In this document: positions 1 to 5,394 of the stretch, piece after piece
How positions within the stretch are numbered: position 1 is the stretch's first letter
How the letters are laid out: each line of letters starts with the position of its first letter
Assembly: GCA_945870465.1 (NCBI GenBank)
Contig: CAMBSS010000208.1
Location: forward strand, 1 to 6,571
DNA from: Bordetella parapertussis
GTDB lineage: Bacteria > Pseudomonadota > Gammaproteobacteria > Burkholderiales > SG8-41
DNA: 6,571 nt
Direction of reading: 5' to 3'
The notes under the pieces: generated by a model
Seen by the model: only the letters and a program-made list of their open reading frames with translations
What the model was told of the DNA's origin: nothing
Databases searched by the model: none
Translations under genes and position numbers: made by a program

Positions 1-168
1 GGTCCGTTTCGAGCGCTCGGCGAGGGATTTGCCGATCAGGCGGGCCAGCATGTCGCCCGGCCCCCTTGCAGCGAACGGCACGACGAAATGCAATTCACGC
101 GGCTGCGACCCGCGTGCTTCCGTGCTCCCATTTGCGGCTGACTCGGCAGCGCTGCGGTCCCTGGTCAC
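1..168 (-). CDS. Bug/TctC-like receptor gene, 5' part only, no visible signal peptide
   Basis: An open frame of 56 codons runs off the left edge. Residues 27-52 read LHFVVPFAARGPGDMLARLI then GKSLAE, which clearly matches the mature N-terminus of Bug/TctC receptors (compare LVIPFPPGGATD and LVIPYAPGGGTD in the two complete copies here). The segment ahead of it, VTRDRSAAESAANGSTEARG, is polar and has no hydrophobic core, so no signal peptide is encoded. The other two minus frames do not encode one either. The frame has no ATG; GTG at 168 is the only reasonable start, with a weak GGA eight bases upstream and lying five bases after the crotonase stop. The first pocket loop has Arg where the family has Gly (AARGPGD). 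This may be a cytoplasmic or non-secreted relative, a decayed copy, or a gene that lost its leader. The family is confident; gene integrity and the start are not. Confidence 0.55.
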   Translation of the reverse strand, partial: MTRDRSAAESAANGSTEARGSQPRELHFVVPFAARGPGDMLARLIGKSLAERSKRT

Positions 169-173
169 TTTCG

Positions 174-1013
174 TTATCCGGTCTTGCGGCTCGTTTTGCG
201 CGCACCCGCGCCCGTACGCATACGCGTGCCGGCTTTGCGGTCCGCGGGCGCCGCCTTTGTCGTTTCAAGCATCGCATTCAGGCGTTCGCGAAATTCCGCG
301 CTTGACATACTCAGCGCTTGGCCGAGTCCTTCGAGCATGGACATCTCCGCCAGACCGGTCTCGAACGTATTGCTCATGATGCGCTTTGCCAGTCCCATGA
401 TATTGGCGGGCCCCGCGGCAAGCGCGCTGGCGCGCCGCATGCACTCATCGTCCAACTGCTCATCCGCAACCACCTTGCACACCAAGCCCATGTTAAGCGC
501 ATGCTGCGCGGTCCACGTTTCGCCGGAGAAAAGAAATTGCTTTGCCCGCGCAAGCCCGATCAGGCGCGGCAAACTGTACATGGTGCCCACGTCGGGCACT
601 ACGCCAAGGCGGAAAAACCCCGGCACAAATTTTGCGCTCTCGGCGGCGACAATGATGTCGCCGCTGAGCGCCAGCCCGATACCGCCGCCGACCGCATAGC
701 CGTTGACGCCAACCACGACCGGCTTGTCGAGACCGAAGAGCGGCAGCAGCCACTTCTCCATGTCGCGGAACCGGCGATAGACTGTCCATGGCTCACACCC
801 AGCCTTCAGCACCTGCAGGTCGCCCCCGGCGCAAAAGGCGGCGCCGCTGCCTGTTATGTAGACGGCCTTGACTCGCTCGTCGGTGCTCGCGACGTGCAGC
901 GCCCGCGCGAGCTCGGCGCGAAACGCCGCGCTCATGGCGTTTCGACGTGCCGGATTCGTGAAACGGATGGTAAGCACCCCGCCGCTGCGTTCAGCGCTGA
1001 CATGCACGCTCAT
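174..1013 (-). CDS. Crotonase (enoyl-CoA hydratase/isomerase) family protein with isomerase-like active site
   Basis: This crotonase-fold protein has 279 residues, somewhat longer than the usual 255-265. The oxyanion-hole segments are intact: GSGAAFCAGGDL (55-66) and VNGYAVGGGIGLAL (103-116). Aligning by eye to rat enoyl-CoA hydratase, the two catalytic glutamates are absent: Glu144 corresponds to G113 and Glu164 to F133. An acid is present one turn on, D141 in RLGVVPDVGT (135-144), at the position of Asp204 of dienoyl-CoA isomerase and of the catalytic Asp of PaaG-type isomerases. The protein is therefore more likely a double-bond isomerase, or another crotonase reaction such as ring-opening or hydrolysis, than a standard hydratase. 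The last 30 or so residues (from about 250) form a Lys/Arg/Gly/Ala-rich, probably disordered tail that ordinary family members lack. The start is supported by a TGAGG site. It is followed at once by a partial receptor gene. Confidence 0.88.
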   Translation of the reverse strand: MSVHVSAERSGGVLTIRFTNPARRNAMSAAFRAELARALHVASTDERVKAVYITGSGAAFCAGGDLQVLKAGCEPWTVYRRFRDMEKWLLPLFGLDKPVVVGVNGYAVGGGIGLALSGDIIVAAESAKFVPGFFRLGVVPDVGTMYSLPRLIGLARAKQFLFSGETWTAQHALNMGLVCKVVADEQLDDECMRRASALAAGPANIMGLAKRIMSNTFETGLAEMSMLEGLGQALSMSSAEFRERLNAMLETTKAAPADRKAGTRMRTGAGARKTSRKTG

Positions 1014-1018
1014 GATGG

Positions 1019-1023
1019 CCTCA
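1019..1023 (-). promoter_or_regulatory. Ribosome binding site for the crotonase gene
   Basis: TGAGG stands five bases (CCATC) before the ATG at 1013-1011, inside the 15-base gap after the receptor stop codon. It supports the chosen start. Confidence 0.55.
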
Positions 1024-1028
1024 TGTCG

Positions 1029-2024
1029 TTATTCAATTTTGAACCCGCTTGCTTTGACGATCGGCCCCCATTTTGCGCGCTCTTTCTGGATAAACTGCGC
1101 GGCCTTGTCGGGACTGGAATCGGTGACGGGTTCAATTGCCAGGGCCTCAAGGTCTTTTTGGAACGCTTCATCGACCATTACGGTGATTGATGCCCGATAC
1201 AAAGTGTCGATGATGGCTTTGGGCGTTCCGGCGGGCGCGAGGAGCGCCTGCCACGTAAGCGCCACCATCCTGGGCAGACCCTGCTCGGCCGCGGTCTGAA
1301 TTTCAGGAGCCGCCCTCGACCGCTGTTCCGCGGTCACCGCAAGTATGCGTGCCTTGCCTGAACGATGATGGCCGAGCATCGCGCTAAATGTGGCCATCAC
1401 GAGCGGAATCTGGCCGGCGATCAGTTCCTGAACCGCAGGCCCGCTGCCTTTGTAAGGAACATGGACAATATCCAGTCCGCCGGCCTCTTTCTTGAAGAGC
1501 TCCCCGGTCAAATGGTTGATGCTGCCCACGCCCGCTGACCCATAGGAGAACTTTCCCGGGTTCGCTTTGACGCGAGCGATCAACTGTGCAAGCGAACTGC
1601 CGACGGACGGGTGGGCGACGATTACCATCGGCACCGTGCCCATCACCACGACTGGCGAGAAATCCCTGTCGGGATCGTACGGCGGGTTTTGCATAGCCCA
1701 CGGATTGATTGACAGCGTTGTCGACACGCCAATCAGCAGCGTATATCCGTCAGGCGCAGCACGCGCAACTTCCGCAGTCCCCATCAACCCCCCGGCGCCC
1801 CCCTTGTTGTCCGGTATGAGGTTGCGCCCCAGCACGGAGCCTATCTTCAAGGCGAACCGGCGCGCCATCACGTCAGTGCCGCCACCCGGCGCGTAGGGAA
1901 TGACAAGGCGCACCGCGCGGCTCGGATACTTGTCCTGGGCGTGTACGCCGCTGGCAACCAAAACCAGGGCCGCCGCGTAAGCGGCGCGCCGGCGCAGATG
2001 CTGTTGCATTGCATAAACCACCAT
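1029..2024 (-). CDS. Bug/TctC family tripartite tricarboxylate transporter (TTT) substrate-binding protein
   Basis: This is a second periplasmic receptor, 331 residues from the chosen start. Residues 1-29 form a signal peptide: basic RRR at 11-13, hydrophobic AAYAAALVLVASG (14-26) and a VHA cleavage site before Q30. The mature part begins with the family pattern YPSRAVRLVIPYAPGGGTD (33-51), the first pocket loop. It carries YGSAGVGSINHLTGEL at 161-176 and HVPYKGSGPA at 188-197, matching the HVPFKGAGPA of the other full-length receptor here, so the two are clear paralogues. An alternative start at 2009 (M6) would still leave a signal peptide. The gene sits inside the run of acyl-CoA genes, 40 bases after the dehydrogenase pair and 15 bases before the crotonase gene, so it is very likely co-transcribed. 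That tight embedding suggests its ligand is a substrate or product of the pathway, but the ligand class cannot be read from sequence alone. No TctA or TctB gene is nearby. Confidence 0.92.
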   Translation of the reverse strand: MVVYAMQQHLRRRAAYAAALVLVASGVHAQDKYPSRAVRLVIPYAPGGGTDVMARRFALKIGSVLGRNLIPDNKGGAGGLMGTAEVARAAPDGYTLLIGVSTTLSINPWAMQNPPYDPDRDFSPVVVMGTVPMVIVAHPSVGSSLAQLIARVKANPGKFSYGSAGVGSINHLTGELFKKEAGGLDIVHVPYKGSGPAVQELIAGQIPLVMATFSAMLGHHRSGKARILAVTAEQRSRAAPEIQTAAEQGLPRMVALTWQALLAPAGTPKAIIDTLYRASITVMVDEAFQKDLEALAIEPVTDSSPDKAAQFIQKERAKWGPIVKASGFKIE

Positions 2025-2031
2025 ACGGTTT

Positions 2032-2036
2032 CCCTT
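2032..2036 (-). promoter_or_regulatory. Ribosome binding site for the second Bug/TctC receptor
   Basis: AAGGG lies seven bases (AAACCGT) before the ATG at 2024-2022. It favours this start over an in-frame ATG at 2099, which would lie inside the upstream dehydrogenase gene and add a 25-residue polar extension before the signal peptide. Confidence 0.6.
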
Positions 2037-2043
2037 ATGCGAA

Positions 2044-2058
2044 CGGCCGGACAGGCCG
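2044..2058 (-). other. Small GC-rich hairpin between the acyl-CoA dehydrogenase and receptor genes
   Basis: On the minus strand CGGCC, a 5-base loop (TGTCC) and GGCCG form a stem of five GC pairs in the 40-base gap, about 8 bases before the ribosome binding site of the receptor gene. No T-run follows, so it is not a standard terminator. It might stabilise message ends or modulate translation, or be chance in GC-rich DNA. Confidence 0.3.
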
Positions 2059-2064
2059 CGGTGA

Positions 2065-3210
2065 TCAGCCTGGCAGGCCAAGCACCTGTTTTGCGACAAC
2101 GTTGCGGAGAACCTCGTTGGTGCCGGCGCCTATGCTTACCGACCGCGCAAACAGAAACGGCGTAAGCGCATTGACTTTTCCGCTTCCTCCCGGCGCGCCT
2201 GCCACGACCCCGAGGTCGCCCGACACCTCGAGCATGAACTCGGTAATCCGCTGGTTCGTCTCCGTCGACAACACCTTGAGTATGGAGATATCCTGTCCGA
2301 GCGCTTCGCCACGCTTCACTTGGTCGGCAAAGTGCGCATAAACCGCTTTCAGGTCAGCCATGTCAAGGCGCAGCCTCGTGTACCGTTCGCAGAACTCGGG
2401 GTCGGCGAAAAGGCCGCGTTCACGGCCCAGCGCTTCCAGCCGGGTGAAGGCGAACTCCGCGCGGCGCGGGCTCCCGCTGTTGATGCGCTCGAAAGTAAGA
2501 ACGCTCTTTGCAACCGTCCAGCCATTGTTCAGTTCGCCGATCATGTTGCGGCGTGAGGTGCGCACATTTTCGAACAGCACCTCGCAGAATTCCGTGCCGC
2601 CGACGATGTTCTTTATACCGCGTACCGTTATGCCGGGTGTCGACAAGTCGATCAGCAGGAACGTAATACCAAGCTGCTTCTTAACGGTCTTGTCGGTGCG
2701 GGCGAGCAGGTAGGTATGCGTTGCGTCAGTGGCGTACGAAGTCCAGATTTTGCGGCCGTTGACCAGGAAATCGTCGCCGTCAATCACCGCCTCCGTACTC
2801 AGGCTCGCGAGGTCGGATCCCGCATTGGGCTCGGAATAGCCCTGACACCAGATAGTATCGAACGTGCGCATCGCGGGCAGCAATTCACGCTTTTGCTCGG
2901 GAGTGCCAAATCGAATTACCATCGGCCCTACCTGCACGATGCCGTGATCAGGCGCGCGCGCCACACCCCAACGCTCCTGCTCGTCGATAAATATGAGCAG
3001 CTTGCTCGGCGTGAGCCCCATTCCGCCGTGTTCGATCGGCCAGTTGGGCGCGCTCCATCCTTTTTTTACGAGCCGCATGACCCACGGCTTGATCTCCTGC
3101 CAGGACGGTCGCAACGGCAGGAATCTAAGATCGGCAGGGTAGTTCTGCTCGATGAAGCGCCGCACGTGACGACGGAACTCCTCGTCCGTTTGGGCGTTCC
3201 AGTCTTCCAT
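2065..3210 (-). CDS. Acyl-CoA dehydrogenase, probable catalytic subunit of the pair
   Basis: This acyl-CoA dehydrogenase has 381 residues from the chosen start (387 if the ATG at 3228 is used). N-terminal helical domain: GWSAPNWPIEHGGMGLT at 51-67. Middle domain: CQGYSEPNAGSDLASLST (122-139) is the acyl-CoA dehydrogenase signature, and WTSYA (156-160) contacts the flavin. C-terminal domain: AGTNEVLRN (362-370) and the ending VLGLPG are typical. The Glu of medium-chain dehydrogenase (IYEGT) is replaced by Ala at A362. E241 in the LTFER motif (238-242) aligns with the catalytic base of isovaleryl-CoA and long-chain dehydrogenases, so E241 is the likely general base. This arrangement is known from heteromeric bacterial FadE enzymes. 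Its gene follows the partner gene with only 18 bases between stop and start, which supports co-translation and co-assembly. Substrate unknown. The TGA stop is 40 bases before the next receptor start. Confidence 0.92.
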   Translation of the reverse strand: MEDWNAQTDEEFRRHVRRFIEQNYPADLRFLPLRPSWQEIKPWVMRLVKKGWSAPNWPIEHGGMGLTPSKLLIFIDEQERWGVARAPDHGIVQVGPMVIRFGTPEQKRELLPAMRTFDTIWCQGYSEPNAGSDLASLSTEAVIDGDDFLVNGRKIWTSYATDATHTYLLARTDKTVKKQLGITFLLIDLSTPGITVRGIKNIVGGTEFCEVLFENVRTSRRNMIGELNNGWTVAKSVLTFERINSGSPRRAEFAFTRLEALGRERGLFADPEFCERYTRLRLDMADLKAVYAHFADQVKRGEALGQDISILKVLSTETNQRITEFMLEVSGDLGVVAGAPGGSGKVNALTPFLFARSVSIGAGTNEVLRNVVAKQVLGLPG

Positions 3211-3216
3211 AGCGAT

Positions 3217-3223
3217 CTCCTTT
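3217..3223 (-). promoter_or_regulatory. Ribosome binding site that decides the start of the second acyl-CoA dehydrogenase
   Basis: The minus strand has AAAGGAG followed by six bases (ATCGCT) and the ATG at 3210-3208. An earlier in-frame ATG at 3228-3226 abuts the TAA of the upstream gene (TAAATG), but this Shine-Dalgarno sequence lies downstream of it. Initiation at 3210 is therefore favoured. Confidence 0.8.
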
Positions 3224-3228
3224 GGCAT

Positions 3229-4416
3229 TTACGCTTCTGCTTCTGCGTGATCTGCTTGCGGTGCAAGGCGCGCGAAACGGCGCCGCTGCACATCGCCTCC
3301 CCCAAGCCATGCTGACAACGTGACGGCGCGTTTCAGGTAAAGACCGACATCGCACTCGTCGGAAAAGCCAATTGCACCATGCATCTGGATAGCCTCCCGC
3401 GTGACGCGCAGGCTCGAATCCGCGCAGCGCGCCTTCACGCGACTGGCCAATGCACCTCTGGCTTCAGGCGTCAGAGTTACATCGCCAACCTTCTCCAGCA
3501 CTTCGTTTAGCGCGCAGCGGCTCATGAGCTGCACCGCATAAAGATCCGCTGCGCGGTGCTGTAACGCCTGATAACTTCCGATGAGCTTGCCGAACTGCAC
3601 TCGTGTGCGCAGATAATCGAGGGTTATCTCGAAAGCGCGCGAAAGCACGCCCAAGAGTTCCGCCGAAGTATTGATGAGCGCTTCATCATAAATGCGCAGC
3701 AGCACGCTCTCCGCCAGCCCCGGGCGCGCAATCTGGTATTTATCCGGGATAGACACGCACCCGAGTCTCAGTTCGACTGCAGTCCGCCCGTCGGCAAGCT
3801 CTATATGAGACAGTCCCGGCGCCGCCAACTCGCCAGGAAGCCAGTAAAGCGCAATACCGGCGTCGCTTCGCGCCGAAACGACGTAGCCGTCCGCGCCGGC
3901 GCCCCCGACCACCAGCATCTTTGTGCCCGAAAGTTCTATTTTTCCTTGCACGTGGCGCGCAATCGTGTTCACTGAAAATAGGTCGCATTGGTGCCCCTCT
4001 TCGCGCCACGCAAGCGCGGGCAGCAGGTCGCCGCTGACGAAAATCGGCAATAACGCTTTCTTGAGCGATTCGTTGTCGCCATGCAAGATCGCGCCGGATG
4101 CCATCACGGCCGCGACTATGGGCTCTGGAAAGAGCGCGCGCCCGGCCGCCTCGCAAATCACCGCCATCTCGGCGCTACCCAGACCAAGTCCTCCCAGTCG
4201 CTCAGGAATATGGATGCCCAACCAGCCCAACTCGGCAAGCTGGCGCCAGACGTCGCGGTCGTAACCCGGCGTCGTTCCACGCAGGCGGCGCGAACGGCCG
4301 ACGTGCACTTCGACCTTACAAAATTTCCCGGCGCTTTCGCGCAAAAGCGAGAGCTGCTCGCCACGCTCGCTCGTGTCGAGCTTGCCTGTTTGCATCTTTC
4401 CCGTTGCCATGTTCAT
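3229..4416 (-). CDS. Acyl-CoA dehydrogenase family protein, probable partner subunit of a heteromeric enzyme
   Basis: This flavoprotein-family protein of 395 residues probably acts with the product of the next gene to oxidise an acyl-CoA to its 2,3-enoyl-CoA, with electrons passing to electron-transfer flavoprotein. The fold order is visible: helical N-terminal domain with LGWLGIHIPERLGGLGLG (63-80), middle beta domain about 125-230, and C-terminal helical domain with TRVQFGKLIGSYQALQ (271-286) and QMHGAIGFSDECD (344-356). The FAD-contacting Arg and Gln of the RxQFG motif are R272 and Q274. It departs from classical enzymes in two ways. The Glu of medium-chain dehydrogenase (IYEGT region) is missing, with WLGGGDVQ at 370-377, and the helix-G position has D244. 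This resembles the degenerate partner in alpha2beta2 dehydrogenases of mycobacterial sterol catabolism (FadE28/FadE29 type). Three in-frame ATGs lie near the start (4416, 4410, 4395). None has a strong ribosome site; a weak TGAGA precedes 4416, so the first is kept. The stop is 18 bases before the next chosen start. Confidence 0.87.
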   Translation of the reverse strand: MNMATGKMQTGKLDTSERGEQLSLLRESAGKFCKVEVHVGRSRRLRGTTPGYDRDVWRQLAELGWLGIHIPERLGGLGLGSAEMAVICEAAGRALFPEPIVAAVMASGAILHGDNESLKKALLPIFVSGDLLPALAWREEGHQCDLFSVNTIARHVQGKIELSGTKMLVVGGAGADGYVVSARSDAGIALYWLPGELAAPGLSHIELADGRTAVELRLGCVSIPDKYQIARPGLAESVLLRIYDEALINTSAELLGVLSRAFEITLDYLRTRVQFGKLIGSYQALQHRAADLYAVQLMSRCALNEVLEKVGDVTLTPEARGALASRVKARCADSSLRVTREAIQMHGAIGFSDECDVGLYLKRAVTLSAWLGGGDVQRRRFARLAPQADHAEAEA

Positions 4417-4455
4417 GAGTCAGTCTCAGTGGAAGAATCAAATAAAGTCTTCGAA

Positions 4456-4471
4456 GCATATGATGCATATG
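4456..4471. repeat. Short AT-rich direct repeat (two GCATATG copies) between MaoC and acyl-CoA dehydrogenase genes
   Basis: The heptamer GCATATG occurs at 4456-4462 and again at 4465-4471, nine bases apart start to start. The same stretch also contains the inverted pair ATATG/CATAT around a 3-base centre. It sits in an unusually AT-rich gap within an otherwise GC-rich window, immediately after the MaoC stop codon on the minus strand. It could be an operator or simply low-complexity spacer; no known binding-site consensus is recognised. Confidence 0.35.
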
Positions 4472-4472
4472 T

Positions 4473-5336
4473 CTATACACGCAGGGACGCTTCTCCGTAA
4501 TCGAGCACGACTGCGTTGCGACTCGGGACCACGCACCGAAAGCGGACCCGCGACTCATCGCGCCACAGGTCCGTGCGCACGGTGTCGCCGGGCACGACAA
4601 AGGAGGTGTAGCGGGCGCGCATCCACGATATACGCGCGGGATCGTACCCGCAGCATGCTTTGACCAGCGCGTGCGTCGCCACGCCAAGCGTGCTCAGGCC
4701 GTGCAGAATAGGCTGATCGAAGCCTGCCACGCGCGCGACATCCGGATCCACATGCAAAGGATTGAGGTCTCCGCTCAAGCGGTATATCAACGCGAGATTT
4801 GGCAGAGTGGCAAAAGTCACGCTGGCATCAGGTTGTGTGTCGGGTGCTTTGACCGTCGGCATTGCCTCAGCAGCACTGGCTGGACCGCCGAATCCACCGT
4901 GATCGCGGCAAAACGAGGTCGTCGTTACGGTGCACACGGGAGCGCCGCTACGCGCATCGTAGACTTTGCGCTCCAGCCGAAGAACCGCACCCTTGCCTCT
5001 GCCCTTGTCGACGATGTCGAGCACGCGGGGGGTGCTCTTGAATGTGCCCCGTATCGGCAACGGCTCGTGTATCACGAATTGCGTTCGTCCCTTCATTACG
5101 CGTAGGTGGTCCACGCCGGTGCGCGGATCCTTCAGCCAGTTGCCGGGATAGCAAAGGATCGAGGCCATGCTGGGCATTGCGAGCAAGTCCTTCTCGTAGA
5201 CGAACCGTAGCTGGTTGCGATCGTTCGGATCCGTCCCCAACCCGATGCCCAGTGCATACAACATCGTGTCGCGCTCCGATATCGTATGCTGTATCTCCTC
5301 AAACGGCCAATTCATGAGCTTCTGGTAGTCGATCAT
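4473..5336 (-). CDS. MaoC-like double-hotdog (R)-specific enoyl-CoA hydratase (hydratase 2 family)
   Basis: This protein of 287 residues probably adds water to a trans-2-enoyl-CoA to give an (R)-3-hydroxyacyl-CoA in the cytoplasm. The N-terminal hotdog (about 1-145) is the degenerate MaoC_N half: it starts with the typical YALGIGLGTDP (27-37) and has an HEPLP segment at 90-94. The C-terminal hotdog (about 165-287) carries the complete hydratase-2 motif YRLSGDLNPLHVDP (185-198). D190, N192 and H195 match the catalytic Asp/Asn/His of eukaryotic peroxisomal hydratase 2. It is followed by GFDQPILHGLSTLG (205-218), also diagnostic. Members of this clade are often annotated as trihydroxycholestenoyl-CoA hydratases, which suggests tolerance of bulky acyl chains, but the substrate here is inferred only. 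The gene has a good ribosome binding site and lies 56 bases upstream of the paired acyl-CoA dehydrogenase genes, so it plausibly acts on their product. Confidence 0.92.
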   Translation of the reverse strand: MIDYQKLMNWPFEEIQHTISERDTMLYALGIGLGTDPNDRNQLRFVYEKDLLAMPSMASILCYPGNWLKDPRTGVDHLRVMKGRTQFVIHEPLPIRGTFKSTPRVLDIVDKGRGKGAVLRLERKVYDARSGAPVCTVTTTSFCRDHGGFGGPASAAEAMPTVKAPDTQPDASVTFATLPNLALIYRLSGDLNPLHVDPDVARVAGFDQPILHGLSTLGVATHALVKACCGYDPARISWMRARYTSFVVPGDTVRTDLWRDESRVRFRCVVPSRNAVVLDYGEASLRV

Positions 5337-5342
5337 CTTTCT

Positions 5343-5347
5343 TCCTT
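5343..5347 (-). promoter_or_regulatory. Ribosome binding site for the MaoC hydratase gene
   Basis: The minus strand reads AAGGA followed by six bases (AGAAAG) and then the ATG ending at 5336. This is a good Shine-Dalgarno match at good spacing and supports that start. Confidence 0.7.
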
Positions 5348-5394
5348 AAATCCCCACGCTTAGTCGAGAGCGCAAGTTACGTCCACTGGCGTTC

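Noticed and set aside
318..1190. Long open frame on the plus strand, opposite the crotonase gene and the end of the second receptor gene
   Set aside because: It is antisense to two clear genes and its translation shows no recognisable domain. Such frames arise from third-position GC bias in GC-rich coding DNA.
2025..2099. Extended start for the second receptor at 2099, overlapping the dehydrogenase gene
   Set aside because: The added 25 residues are polar and would precede a complete signal peptide; the ATG at 2024 has its own AAGGG site.
2716..3315. Open frame of about 199 codons on the plus strand
   Set aside because: It overlaps two well-supported dehydrogenase genes in antisense and shows no motif.
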